The position numbers and the translations under genes are program-made. A stretch of 64,000 nt of DNA from Nevskia soli DSM 19509 (GTDB lineage: Bacteria; Pseudomonadota; Gammaproteobacteria; Nevskiales; Nevskiaceae), in the NCBI RefSeq assembly GCF_000711955.1, contig NZ_JONR01000022.1, forward strand, positions 40,509 through 104,508. The letters run 5' to 3'. The notes under the pieces are model-generated. The model had not been told where the DNA came from, made no database searches, and saw only the letters and a program-made list of their open reading frames with translations. This document shows positions 49,579-58,085 of the stretch, piece after piece. Positions within the stretch are counted from its first letter, which is position 1; the number at the start of each line of letters is the position of its first letter.

Positions 49579-50367
49579 TTACTGAAAGCGCAGCGATACG
49601 CTGCCCAGATCCTGTATGCGTAGGGTGACGTGGTCGCCCGTCGCCACGGCCGCCGCCTCGGTGATGCCACCCGACAGGATGATGCTGCCCGCCGGGATCT
49701 CCTCGCCGCGGGCGCCCAAGTGGTTGGCAAGCATGGCCACAGCCGCCGCCGGATGGCCGAGCACCGCGGCGCCGGCGCCGAACGATACCGGCTCGCCGTT
49801 GCGCTCGAGCACCACACCCAGCGTGCGTAAGTCCAGGTCAGCGGCGGGCCTGGCCTGGCCGCCGACCACGAAGCGTGCGGCGGAGGTGTTGTCGGCGATG
49901 ACGCTCTTCAGGTCGAATTTGAAGTCCCGGTAACGCGAATCGATCACTTCGATGCCGGGCATGATGAAGTCGGTCGCCGCCAGCACCGTGCCGACATGGC
50001 AGCCGGGACCGCGCAGCGGTGCCTTGGTAACGAACACGATCTCCGGCTCCACCTTCGGATGGATCAGGCTCTTCACCGCGATTTCGCCCCCTTCCGGCAC
50101 GCAGAAGGCGTCCATCAGAAAGCCGAACACCGGCGTCGTCACCCCCATCTGCTTCATCTTCGCGTGAGACGTCAGGCCGGCCTTGAAACCGACCAAACGG
50201 TTCCCGCGGCGCAGCTTGCTGCGCCGGATTTCGTCCTGGATGGCGTAGGCATCGTCCCAATCCATCGCCGGATATTCATCCGTGATCTTCACCGTGTCCC
50301 GCGCCTGCAACTCGCAGGTTTCCAGGTGCTCCGCCAAGCGCATCACGCTGATTTGATCGAGCTTCAT
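49579..50367 (-). CDS. dmpH: 2-oxo-3-hexenedioate decarboxylase (4-oxalocrotonate decarboxylase)
   Basis: This metal-dependent decarboxylase gives 2-hydroxypenta-2,4-dienoate and works as a complex with the hydratase DmpE. The 262 residues open MKLDQISVMRLAEHLETCEL and include GFKAGLTSHAKMKQMGV, VEPEIVFVTKAPLRGPG (metal-binding ExE type) and IEVIDSRYRDFKFDLKSVIADNTSAARFVVG. ATG 50367 is chosen over an in-frame upstream ATG that lies inside dmpG. It is homologous to DmpE in the same cluster, but it is placed with DmpH by the opening sequence and by position before dmpI. Confidence 0.9.
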   Translation of the reverse strand: MKLDQISVMRLAEHLETCELQARDTVKITDEYPAMDWDDAYAIQDEIRRSKLRRGNRLVGFKAGLTSHAKMKQMGVTTPVFGFLMDAFCVPEGGEIAVKSLIHPKVEPEIVFVTKAPLRGPGCHVGTVLAATDFIMPGIEVIDSRYRDFKFDLKSVIADNTSAARFVVGGQARPAADLDLRTLGVVLERNGEPVSFGAGAAVLGHPAAAVAMLANHLGARGEEIPAGSIILSGGITEAAAVATGDHVTLRIQDLGSVSLRFQ

Positions 50368-50374
50368 GGTCGCC

Positions 50375-51418
50375 TCAGGCCGCCTTGGCCGCATGCGCCT
50401 GCCGGGCACGCGCCAGGGTGATGGCGGTATCCTCGATCATGTCTTCCTGGCCGCCGATCATCTTCCGGCGCCCGAGTTCAAGCAGCAGCTCCCTCGCGGG
50501 AATGCCGTATTTCTTCTCGGCGCGTTTGGCGAACAGCAGGAATGACGAGTAGACCCCGGCGTACCCCAGCGTCAGTGAATCACGATCGATCCGTATGATG
50601 TGATCCATCATCGGCACCACCAGGTCTTCGGCGACATCCTGGATCTTGAAGACGTCGACGCCGGTCTCGATCCCCATGCGGCTGCACACGGCGACGAAGA
50701 CCTCCATCGGCGTATTACCGGCGCCAGCCCCAAGACCCGCGGCCGCAGCATCGATGCGGGTGGCGCCGCAAGCGACGGCCGCGATCGAATTGGCGACCCC
50801 CATGGCCAGGTTGTGATGGCCATGAAAGCCTACCTCGGTCTCCGGCTTGAGTGCGTCGCGCACCGCCGTAATGCGGCTCTCCACGTGTTCCGGGAGCATG
50901 TAGCCGGCGGAGTCGGTGATGTAAACACAGTTGGCGCCGTAGCTCTCCATGAGCTTGGCCTGGCTGGCCAGGCCTTCTGGGCTGTTCATGTGCGCCATCA
51001 TCAGGAAACCCACCGTGTCCATCTCCAGCTCCCGCGCGCACTTGATGTGCTGCTCGGAGACATCGGCCTCGGTGCAGTGGGTCGCCACACGGATGGTGTG
51101 CACGCCCAGCTCCAGCGCCATTTTCAAGTGATCGACCGTGCCAATGCCAGGCAGCAGCAGGGCCGACACTTTCGCCTGCTTCATCAGCGGAATCACCGCG
51201 GACAAATATTCCTGGTCGGTGTGGGCCGGGAAGCCGTAGTTCACCGACGACCCACCCAGACCGTCACCATGCGTCACTTCGATCAGGGGCACGCCGGCCT
51301 GGTCCAGGCCGCTGGCAACGGCCTTCATCTGCTCCAGCGTCATCTGATGACGTTTCGGATGCATACCATCACGCAACGTCATGTCGTGGACGCGGATTTT
51401 TCTTCCTTTCAGATTCAT
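50375..51418 (-). CDS. dmpG: 4-hydroxy-2-oxovalerate aldolase
   Basis: This metal-dependent class II pyruvate aldolase splits 4-hydroxy-2-oxovalerate to pyruvate and acetaldehyde and channels the aldehyde to DmpF. The 347 residues open MNLKGRKIRVHDMTLRDGMHPKRHQ (the RDGMH metal and base motif) and contain GFHGHHNLAMGVANSIAAVACGATRIDAAAAGLGAGAGNTPME, with the two metal histidines. The C-terminal communication domain ends RARQAHAAKAA. It is 11 bp after dmpF. Confidence 0.95.
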   Translation of the reverse strand: MNLKGRKIRVHDMTLRDGMHPKRHQMTLEQMKAVASGLDQAGVPLIEVTHGDGLGGSSVNYGFPAHTDQEYLSAVIPLMKQAKVSALLLPGIGTVDHLKMALELGVHTIRVATHCTEADVSEQHIKCARELEMDTVGFLMMAHMNSPEGLASQAKLMESYGANCVYITDSAGYMLPEHVESRITAVRDALKPETEVGFHGHHNLAMGVANSIAAVACGATRIDAAAAGLGAGAGNTPMEVFVAVCSRMGIETGVDVFKIQDVAEDLVVPMMDHIIRIDRDSLTLGYAGVYSSFLLFAKRAEKKYGIPARELLLELGRRKMIGGQEDMIEDTAITLARARQAHAAKAA

Positions 51419-51429
51419 GTCTTCTCTCC

Positions 51430-52353
51430 TTAAGCGGCGACCTGATCGGGCACCGGTTCCAGCGTCATCGCTCCGCTGAGTATTTCTTCGGCGAACATTT
51501 CGGCTGTGCGGGCGGCCGCAGCGGTCATCACATCGAGGTTTCCGGCATACTTCGGCAGGTAGTCACCCAAGCCGCCCACCTCCAGAAATATAGACACGCG
51601 GTCGCCTTCGATGACGGGGCCGTTGACCAGGTTGTAGCCGGGCACGTACTTCTGCACTTCCTTGATCATTGCATGCACCGAGGCTTCGATCTCCGCAGCC
51701 TTCGGCGGCGTTTCGGTCAGGCAGTGCACCGTGTCGCGCATGATCAGCGGGGGATCGGCGGGATTGAGGATGATGATGGCCTTGCCTTCGCGCGCTCCAC
51801 CGACCTTGGCCACTGCGCCAGCGGTGGTGCGGGTGAACTCGTCGATGTTCTTGCGCGTGCCAGGACCAGCGCTCCTGGAGGCTACGGTTGCCACGATCTC
51901 GGCGTAGCGGACCGGCTGCACCCGCGATACCGCATAGACCATCGGAATGGTCGCCTGGCCGCCGCAGGTCACCATGTTGACGTTCATGCGGCGGCTGCCG
52001 ACGTGCTGCCTTAGATTCACCGGTGGCACGCAGTAAGGGCCGATGGCCGCCGGCGTCAGATCGATCATCATCACGCCGAGGGCGTTGAGTTTGCGGCTGT
52101 TGTCGGCGTGGACGTAGGCGCTGGTCGCGTCGAAGGCGATTTGTACGTTGTCCTCGCGGGCGTAGGGCAGCAGGCCGTCAACCCCTTCCGACGTAGTCTT
52201 CAAGCCCATGTCGCGTGCGCGCGCAAGGCCCTCCGACTCCGGGTCGATGCCGACCATCCAGACCGGTTCCAGCACCGGGCTGCGCTTGAGCTTGTACAGC
52301 AGATCGGTACCGATGTTGCCTGAGCCGATCAGGGCGCAACGAACTTTCTTCAT
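51430..52353 (-). CDS. dmpF: Acetaldehyde dehydrogenase (acylating)
   Basis: This enzyme oxidises acetaldehyde (or propanal) to the CoA thioester with NAD+. The 307 residues have MKKVRCALIGSGNIGTDLLYKL (nucleotide-binding GxGxxG), the catalytic cysteine in MVTCGGQATIPMV near residue 130, and VNGPVIEGDRVSIFLEVGGLGDYLPKYAGNLDVMTAAA. The ATG at 52353 gives the family start; sixteen more in-frame codons upstream are ignored. It forms a complex with DmpG. Confidence 0.95.
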   Translation of the reverse strand: MKKVRCALIGSGNIGTDLLYKLKRSPVLEPVWMVGIDPESEGLARARDMGLKTTSEGVDGLLPYAREDNVQIAFDATSAYVHADNSRKLNALGVMMIDLTPAAIGPYCVPPVNLRQHVGSRRMNVNMVTCGGQATIPMVYAVSRVQPVRYAEIVATVASRSAGPGTRKNIDEFTRTTAGAVAKVGGAREGKAIIILNPADPPLIMRDTVHCLTETPPKAAEIEASVHAMIKEVQKYVPGYNLVNGPVIEGDRVSIFLEVGGLGDYLPKYAGNLDVMTAAAARTAEMFAEEILSGAMTLEPVPDQVAA

Positions 52354-52416
52354 ATTCAATCCTTCATGCATCAATGTATGGGTTTGCCTCCGCGGCGCCA
52401 TGCAAAGCCTGTCGGC

Positions 52417-53199
52417 CTATACGAAGCGGACGCAGCAGTCACCGATTCCTCCCACCGTGGCACGCAGGTTGTCGCCTGCACCGACCGGCAACAGGGCCGC
52501 TAGCGAGCCGGACAGAACCACCTCTCCCGCACGCAGGCCGATGCCGAGCCGCCCCAGCGTGTTCGCCAGCCAGGCGACTGCACTCACCGGCGAACCCATC
52601 GTGGCGGCACCGGCACCGGTGGCGATGACCTCGCCGTTTTTCTCGATCACCATGCCGCAGGTGTTCAGATCGACCTTGCGCGGATCGACCAGCCTGTCAC
52701 CCAGCACCATGACACCGCAGGAGGCGTTGTCGGCGACGGTGTCCTGAATCTTGACTTTCCAGTCGTGGATGCGGGAGTCGACGATCTCGAAGCAGGCCAT
52801 CACGCCTTCGGTCGCCGCCAGTACCGCGGCGTTCGTCACCCCGGGCCCCATCAGGTCTTTCTTCAGGATGAAGGCGATCTCCCCTTCAGCCCGCGGCTGG
52901 ATTAGCGAGGCCATCGGAATGGACTGCCCTTCGCCATAGATCATGTCGTCGAGCACGTAACCGAAATCCGGTTGCCCGACGCCGAGCATGTTCATCACCG
53001 CCCGGCTGGTCACGCCGATCTTCTTGCCGACCACCCGGGCGCCTCCAGAGAGGCGGCGAGAAATCATCTGCTGCTGAACCCGGTAGGCGTCGTCGATGGT
53101 GATATCGGGGTGGCGGTTGGTCAGCGGTTCGACGGTCCTGCGCGCGGTCAGCGCCTCATGGAGTTCGTCGCCGAGCTGCGTTATGAGCTTTTCGTCCAT
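52417..53199 (-). CDS. dmpE: 2-oxopent-4-enoate (2-hydroxypentadienoate) hydratase
   Basis: This enzyme adds water to 2-hydroxypenta-2,4-dienoate, giving 4-hydroxy-2-oxovalerate. The 260 residues start MDEKLITQLGDELHEALTAR and include VQQQMISRRLSGGARVVGKKIGVTS, RAEGEIAFILKKDLMGPGVT (ExE metal site) and FEIVDSRIHDWKVKIQDTVADNASCGVMVLG. The ATG at 53199 is 8 bp after the dmpC stop. The frame runs open far upstream inside dmpC but has no family sequence there. Confidence 0.93.
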   Translation of the reverse strand: MDEKLITQLGDELHEALTARRTVEPLTNRHPDITIDDAYRVQQQMISRRLSGGARVVGKKIGVTSRAVMNMLGVGQPDFGYVLDDMIYGEGQSIPMASLIQPRAEGEIAFILKKDLMGPGVTNAAVLAATEGVMACFEIVDSRIHDWKVKIQDTVADNASCGVMVLGDRLVDPRKVDLNTCGMVIEKNGEVIATGAGAATMGSPVSAVAWLANTLGRLGIGLRAGEVVLSGSLAALLPVGAGDNLRATVGGIGDCCVRFV

Positions 53200-53207
53200 T
53201 GCAGGTC

Positions 53208-54662
53208 CTAGAGCTTGACGCAGACGTTCTTGAGTTCGGTGTAGAACTCGAGCGAATGCACGCCGCCTTCGCGGCCGATACCGGACTGCTTGGCGCCGCC
53301 GAACGGCGTGCGTAGGTCGCGCAGGAACCAGCTGTTGACCCACACCAAGCCCACCTCCAGTTGGGCCGACACACGATGTGCACGCGCCAGGTCGCACGTC
53401 CACACCGAGGCGGCGAGACCGTAGCTCGTCGCGTTGGCGCGGCGGACGACCTCATCCTCGCCGTCGAACGGCATGACCAGCACACAGGGTCCGAAGATCT
53501 CTTCACGGGCCACGGTCGACTCGTCGCCGAGGCCGGTCCAGATGGTGGGCTGCACCCAGGCGCCCCCGGACAACTCGGTGGGTACGGGCGGAATCGAGCC
53601 GCCGGTTACGACCGTCGCCCCTTCCTCCACCGCTTTGCGGTAATAGGACAGCACTTTCTCCCGGTGTTCCCGGGAAATCAGCGGCCCCATATTTGTCGTG
53701 GGATCAGCAGGCAGACCCAGCTTCAAAGCTTCGGCTCCGCTCTTCAGCGCCGCGACGAAGCGCTCGAACAGGCTTCTCTCGACATAGACGCGCTCCGTGC
53801 CCAGGCATACCTGGCCGCAGTTGGCGAAGCACGAACGCAACGTGCCCTCGATCGCCGCGTCGAAGTCGCAATCCGCGAATACGATACCCGGGTTTTTGCC
53901 GCCCATTTCCAGCGACACCGGACGCGCCCCGTCCGCCGCCGCCTTCATGATTGCCGCGCCGGTGCGTGTCTCGCCGGTGAAGGTGATGGCATTGATGCCA
54001 CGGTGGGTAGTGACGAACTCGCCCGCCGATTCAGGGCCGAAGCCGTGGACGACGTTGTAGACGCCCTTCGGCACTCCGACCGTATTCATCACTTCGCCCA
54101 GTAAGGTGGCGGTCTGCGGCGTCTCTTCCGAGGGCTTCACCACCACGGTGTTGCCGCACGCCAGCGCCGGCCCCACCTTCCAGGTCATCAGCAGCAACGG
54201 CAGGTTCCACGGGCAGATCACGCCGACCACGCCCACCGGCCGGCGCACTGAATAATTGATCGCCCCGCGCCCGTCGGGGGTGGCCATCTCGAAGAACTCG
54301 GTCGGCACGTTCTTCACCACGTCGGCGAAGATCTTGAAATTGGCGGCACCGCGTGGGATGTCGATATGCCGCGCCAGGTTGTTGGGCTTTCCGGTGTCGG
54401 CGCACTCCGCTTCCAGGAATTCCTCGAAGCGCCGGTTGATCTCGTTGGCAACGCCGTAAAGCAGATCGACGCGCTCGGCCACCGCCAGCTTTCCCCAGGG
54501 CCCGCCGAGAGCCGCGCGAGCCGCCGCCACCGCCGCGTCGACCTCGGCCTTGCCGGCCTCATGCACGGCGGCAATGACGTTGTTGTCTAGCGGCGAGCGC
54601 TTCTCGAACGTCCTGCCGGTCGGGACGAACGCGCCATCAATAAAGTTGAGAATGTTCTTCAT
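53208..54662 (-). CDS. dmpC: 2-hydroxymuconate semialdehyde dehydrogenase
   Basis: This NAD+-dependent aldehyde dehydrogenase takes the catechol ring-fission product into the oxalocrotonate branch. The 484 residues hold GVICPWNLPLLLMTWKVGPALACGNTVVVKPSE (NAD site), the general-base region VSLEMGGKNPGIVFADCDFD and the catalytic cysteine in FANCGQVCLGTERVYV near residue 285. The start is ATG 54662 (MKNILNFIDGAFVPTGRTFE), 37 bp after the DUF336-type gene. Confidence 0.95.
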   Translation of the reverse strand: MKNILNFIDGAFVPTGRTFEKRSPLDNNVIAAVHEAGKAEVDAAVAAARAALGGPWGKLAVAERVDLLYGVANEINRRFEEFLEAECADTGKPNNLARHIDIPRGAANFKIFADVVKNVPTEFFEMATPDGRGAINYSVRRPVGVVGVICPWNLPLLLMTWKVGPALACGNTVVVKPSEETPQTATLLGEVMNTVGVPKGVYNVVHGFGPESAGEFVTTHRGINAITFTGETRTGAAIMKAAADGARPVSLEMGGKNPGIVFADCDFDAAIEGTLRSCFANCGQVCLGTERVYVERSLFERFVAALKSGAEALKLGLPADPTTNMGPLISREHREKVLSYYRKAVEEGATVVTGGSIPPVPTELSGGAWVQPTIWTGLGDESTVAREEIFGPCVLVMPFDGEDEVVRRANATSYGLAASVWTCDLARAHRVSAQLEVGLVWVNSWFLRDLRTPFGGAKQSGIGREGGVHSLEFYTELKNVCVKL

Positions 54663-54699
54663 CTGCTTTTCTTGTTGAGGTTCTGAATTCTTTGCCGCT

Positions 54700-55134
54700 C
54701 TATTCCACGGCGCCGATCGCATCGAGTCCGGCCCGGGCGATCATGGCGTCCTGTTCTTCGCTAGCGCCGGACACGCCAATTCCACCGATAACATCGTCAC
54801 GCAAGCGGATCGGCAGGCCACCGCCGAACGCCACGAAGCGCGGACGCCGCACCAGACCGTCCCGCACCGCGTCCGAATGCCCGCGCAGGACCTCGCTCCA
54901 GCACGACGTGGCCATCCCGAAGCTTGCCGCGGTATAGGCCTTGTCGATGGCGATCTCCACCGAGTGCAGCGGCGCACCCGCCATCCGCACGAATCCAGCA
55001 AGCACTCCGCCGCGATCCACCACGGCGATGTTGACCAGCAGGCCAGCATCGTCGGCGGCGCGCGCCGCCGCGCCGAGAGCGGCGTGCGCGCCGCTCCAGT
55101 TGACGATGCGCTGTTGCGTGCTGATCTTGTCCAT
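54700..55134 (-). CDS. GlcG/HbpS-like (DUF336) protein
   Basis: This 144-residue protein of the GlcG/HbpS family starts MDKISTQQRIVNWSGAHAAL. The family signature runs from VNIAVVDRGGVLAGFVRMAGAPLHSVEIAIDKAYTAASFG to GGGLPIRLRDDVIGGIGVSGASEEQDAMIARAGLDAI. Members bind haem or small ligands or lack a known activity. Genes of this family occur in several meta-cleavage operons between the dioxygenase and the dehydrogenase, as here; a repair or protective role for the iron dioxygenase has been suggested for such neighbours but is not proven. ATG 55134 is preferred to 55158. Confidence 0.85.
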   Translation of the reverse strand: MDKISTQQRIVNWSGAHAALGAAARAADDAGLLVNIAVVDRGGVLAGFVRMAGAPLHSVEIAIDKAYTAASFGMATSCWSEVLRGHSDAVRDGLVRRPRFVAFGGGLPIRLRDDVIGGIGVSGASEEQDAMIARAGLDAIGAVE

Positions 55135-55174
55135 AGGCGTTCCAGGCGATGTTCGCAAGGCAGGCAGTGCGCGC

Positions 55175-56119
55175 TCAGGTGTAGACCGTTGTGAACGATT
55201 CGGTCGCTTCCCCGTGATGGTAGAAAATGCCGCGGCCGATGCTGTCCTCGGTCCAGGTAGTTACCGGGCGATCCGGCTGCGCCAGGTATCCGAGGCCGGC
55301 GAAGGTCTCATTGCGGTTTCCGCTCGGGTCGAAGAAGTAGATGGTCTCCCCGCGCGTAATGCCATGACGCGTCGGCGCCACGTCGATCTTGACCCGGTTC
55401 TTGGCCATGACGTCACCGGCTTTGAGGATATCCGCCCAGCTGTCGAGGAAGAACGAGACATGGTGCAGGCCCATCGTCGGAGCGCCGACGAAGGCGATAT
55501 CGTGAGGCTTGGTGGTGCAGAACAGGAAAGCGGCGATCTGGATCGATCCACCCGGTCCGACTACCGCCTGCTCGGACAGATGAAAGCCCAGCACTTCCTT
55601 CATGAATTTGCAGTTGTCGGCCACGGTGTTGATGCCCTTCTCCGGATCGAGCGGACACATCAGCAGACAGTGATCCAGCCAATGGGCGCCGGCACCCTTG
55701 AGGCCATCCGGCCACGGATCGGGATTGGTCGATCCCACATCGGTGCCGACAACTTCCTTCTGCTGGAACAAACGCATCTCGTGGCCGCTCGGCAGATTGA
55801 ACTTCAGCATGCGTCCGACGAACGGAAGAGTTGCGACGGGCAGCATTTCCGTCTTGCTGCCGTAGGTCTCGATGCGCTGCTGGAGGACGTCGAGGTCGGC
55901 ATCGTGCTCCACCTTGTAGGCGACGTGGTTCAGGCCGGCGCGGTCGGACGGGCTGAGGATCAGCGAATACTTATCCCATTCGTCCCAGCACTTGAGATAG
56001 ACGTTTCCATTCGGATCGGTGTGGACCACCTTCATGCCTATGACGTTCTCGTAATGCTTGACCGCAACCGCCATGTCCATCACCTTGATGCTGGCGTGAC
56101 CAATTCTCATGACACCCAT
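55175..56119 (-). CDS. dmpB: Catechol 2,3-dioxygenase (extradiol)
   Basis: This Fe(II) enzyme opens catechol next to its hydroxyls, giving 2-hydroxymuconate semialdehyde. Of the 314 residues (relatives have 307), two VOC domains are visible. The iron ligands are in AHWLDHCLLM (His near 155), GLHHVSFFLDSW (His near 216) and the glutamate of GETIYFFDPSGNRNETF (near 267). Fe-site flanking residues GHEMRLFQQ are also kept. AGGAGGAG precedes ATG 56119. It is between the ferredoxin gene and the DUF336-type gene. Confidence 0.95.
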   Translation of the reverse strand: MGVMRIGHASIKVMDMAVAVKHYENVIGMKVVHTDPNGNVYLKCWDEWDKYSLILSPSDRAGLNHVAYKVEHDADLDVLQQRIETYGSKTEMLPVATLPFVGRMLKFNLPSGHEMRLFQQKEVVGTDVGSTNPDPWPDGLKGAGAHWLDHCLLMCPLDPEKGINTVADNCKFMKEVLGFHLSEQAVVGPGGSIQIAAFLFCTTKPHDIAFVGAPTMGLHHVSFFLDSWADILKAGDVMAKNRVKIDVAPTRHGITRGETIYFFDPSGNRNETFAGLGYLAQPDRPVTTWTEDSIGRGIFYHHGEATESFTTVYT

Positions 56120-56164
56120 TGCAAACTCCTCCTTCCCACTAGTTGGTTATGCCGGGGAAACCGG

Positions 56165-56548
56165 TCAGCCCGCGGCAGGGCCGGAACCTACGATCAAATT
56201 AACGAAGCCCCGCTGCATCTTGCCGATGACTTCCACCTCAACGTCGGTCTGCGGAGCGGCACGGCAGGCCAGGGTGACGCCGCGCGCCTCTTCCTCCGCA
56301 GTCACATGCTGCCGGCTGACTGCACCGACTTTCAGGCAGCGGCCACGCATCACCTTGACCTTGCAGACGCCGCAGCCGCCATTGACGCAGCCCACCGGGA
56401 TTCCGCGGCGACCGAGCTTCAGCATTCCCTGCAGCAACGTCTCCCCGGCCGCGCAGACATAGGTCTCTCCCGTCTGGCGCAGCGTCACGCTGCACGGGGA
56501 CACGGTCCGGGCGGACATCGATCGGGGCACGTGCGCGCTCGGGCTCAT
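56165..56548 (-). CDS. dmpQ: [2Fe-2S] ferredoxin, XylT/DmpQ type
   Basis: This plant-type ferredoxin reactivates oxidised catechol 2,3-dioxygenase in related pathways. The 127 residues carry the cluster ligands in GCVNGGCGVCKVKVMRG and TLACRAAPQ. The start ATG overlaps the dmpP stop (ATGA), which indicates translational coupling. The first 20 residues (MSPSAHVPRSMSARTVSPCS) are longer than in DmpQ/XylT, so an internal start at the second methionine is possible. Confidence 0.9.
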   Translation of the reverse strand: MSPSAHVPRSMSARTVSPCSVTLRQTGETYVCAAGETLLQGMLKLGRRGIPVGCVNGGCGVCKVKVMRGRCLKVGAVSRQHVTAEEEARGVTLACRAAPQTDVEVEVIGKMQRGFVNLIVGSGPAAG

Positions 56549-57597
56549 ACGTTCTTGAACAGCGGGCTGCGAGCCTGCTGCGCATCGGCGGACGAGATGA
56601 ACTTTTCGGTGTAGATGTCCCGCTCAAACAGGCGCCCCTGCATCAGCGTGGTGATGCAGGCGTCAATCATCAGCGGCGGGCCGCACAGATAGGCCTTGTG
56701 GCCGCGGAAGTCGCCGTTGAAGTGGGCCTGGGCCGCCTGGTGGACGAAGCCCCTGAAGCCGCTCCAGCCGCTGTCCTGCGGCTCATGGGACAGTGCGGGA
56801 ACATAGGTGAAGGTGGGGTTCTGCTGCGCCAGCGCCAGAAACTCCTCGTGATAATAGAGCTCGTCTTTTGTGCGCTGCCCATACACCAGGGTGATGGGCT
56901 GCGCGCACCGCTCTTTGAGCAACTCGTGGATCATCGAACGTGGGCTGGACAAGCCGGAGCCGCCCGCCATGAAGATAGTCGGGAGCTGGGCTGACTTGCG
57001 TACGAAGAAGCGCCCGTAGGGGCCGGATAGCCGGACCGTGTCGCCCACCTGGAGTCTGTTGTGAACATAGCCGGTACCTGCTCCGCCCGGCACGATGCGC
57101 ACGTTCAGTTCAATGGAGCTGCCGCCCGGTGCATTGGCCAGAGAAAATGGTCGTGCGAAGTGCTCTCCGGGAATTGCCAGGTTGACGTATTGCCCCGCCT
57201 GGAAATGCAGTGGCTGTTCCAGCTCGATGAACACGCCCTTGATGGTCGGCGTCAGCGTTTCCAGCCGGCTGACCTTACCGACGAAATCCAGCACCGGAAT
57301 CGACTGCGCGTCCGGATCGGCTTCCACCTCCGCCGAAATCACGACGTCGCTCTGCAGGGTGGCGCAGCAAGCCAGCGTCTTGCCCTCGTCACGCTCGAAA
57401 TCCATCAGGGCGAATGACGATGCATCACCGTGATCGACCTCGCCTTCGAGGACGTCGATCTTGCAGGTGGCGCAGAGACCATGACAGCAGGCATGCGGCA
57501 GGTAAATGCCCTTGCGCAACGCCGCGTCGAGAATGGTCTGACCGTCATCGACTTCGACAGTCTCGCCTAACGGTTCAATGGTGAGTCGGTAAGCCAT
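56545..57597 (-). CDS. dmpP: Phenol hydroxylase reductase component P5
   Basis: This NADH-dependent reductase feeds electrons to the phenol hydroxylase. The 350 residues have an N-terminal [2Fe-2S] domain (ACCHGLCATCKIDVLEGEVD, fourth cysteine in LACCATLQSD), an FAD domain with ARPFSLANAPGG, and an NAD domain with FMAGGSGLSSPRSMIHELL and YLCGPPLMIDACI. Length and order equal DmpP. It lies 53 bp after dmpO and overlaps dmpQ. Confidence 0.95.
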   Translation of the reverse strand: MAYRLTIEPLGETVEVDDGQTILDAALRKGIYLPHACCHGLCATCKIDVLEGEVDHGDASSFALMDFERDEGKTLACCATLQSDVVISAEVEADPDAQSIPVLDFVGKVSRLETLTPTIKGVFIELEQPLHFQAGQYVNLAIPGEHFARPFSLANAPGGSSIELNVRIVPGGAGTGYVHNRLQVGDTVRLSGPYGRFFVRKSAQLPTIFMAGGSGLSSPRSMIHELLKERCAQPITLVYGQRTKDELYYHEEFLALAQQNPTFTYVPALSHEPQDSGWSGFRGFVHQAAQAHFNGDFRGHKAYLCGPPLMIDACITTLMQGRLFERDIYTEKFISSADAQQARSPLFKNV

Positions 57598-57650
57598 GCT
57601 ATTTTCAAAGATTCATGTAGTGTCACAGCCTCTCGGAGCTGGCGCCCCAT

Positions 57651-58010
57651 TTAGCTGCAGGTGCCATTGATGCCGTTCAGTCCCGGCGTGCGAAAGCGGA
57701 TGACATCCTTGTGCCCAAGGCCGTTTTCGGCGATCGACTTGTCGTAGTCGGGATGCCAGGACGTACCGGACTTGAACCACTCGACTGTCGACCAGTCGAC
57801 CCTGGCGAAATCCGGGTGGGCGCCGTAGCAGCCGGGCAGCACTTGCTCCAGGATTGCCTTGAACGGCATCGCCCCGGGAAAGGGAAATGCCAAAGGCGCG
57901 CAGTACATCAGGTGATCCTCCCAGCCGATGTACAGCAGCTGCTTCCCGCGAAAGTTTTCGACCTTGTCCTTGGGCTCGAAGACATAGGTACTGATGGCAA
58001 CGGTGGCCAT
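57651..58010 (-). CDS. dmpO: Phenol hydroxylase P4 (gamma subunit)
   Basis: This small subunit of the phenol hydroxylase oxygenase has 119 residues, starting MATVAISTYVFEPKDKVENF and including YIGWEDHLMYCAPLAFPFPG and WFKSGTSWHPDYDKSIAENGLGHKDVIRFRTPGLNGI, typical of DmpO. It is 75 bp downstream of dmpN. Confidence 0.93.
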   Translation of the reverse strand: MATVAISTYVFEPKDKVENFRGKQLLYIGWEDHLMYCAPLAFPFPGAMPFKAILEQVLPGCYGAHPDFARVDWSTVEWFKSGTSWHPDYDKSIAENGLGHKDVIRFRTPGLNGINGTCS

Positions 58011-58085
58011 TGTTGATTCGTCCTCTCAATCAGTAAAAGCGCAGAGCAAATATTTTCAATATGGAAATCGCCAGATCGGTCGCCG

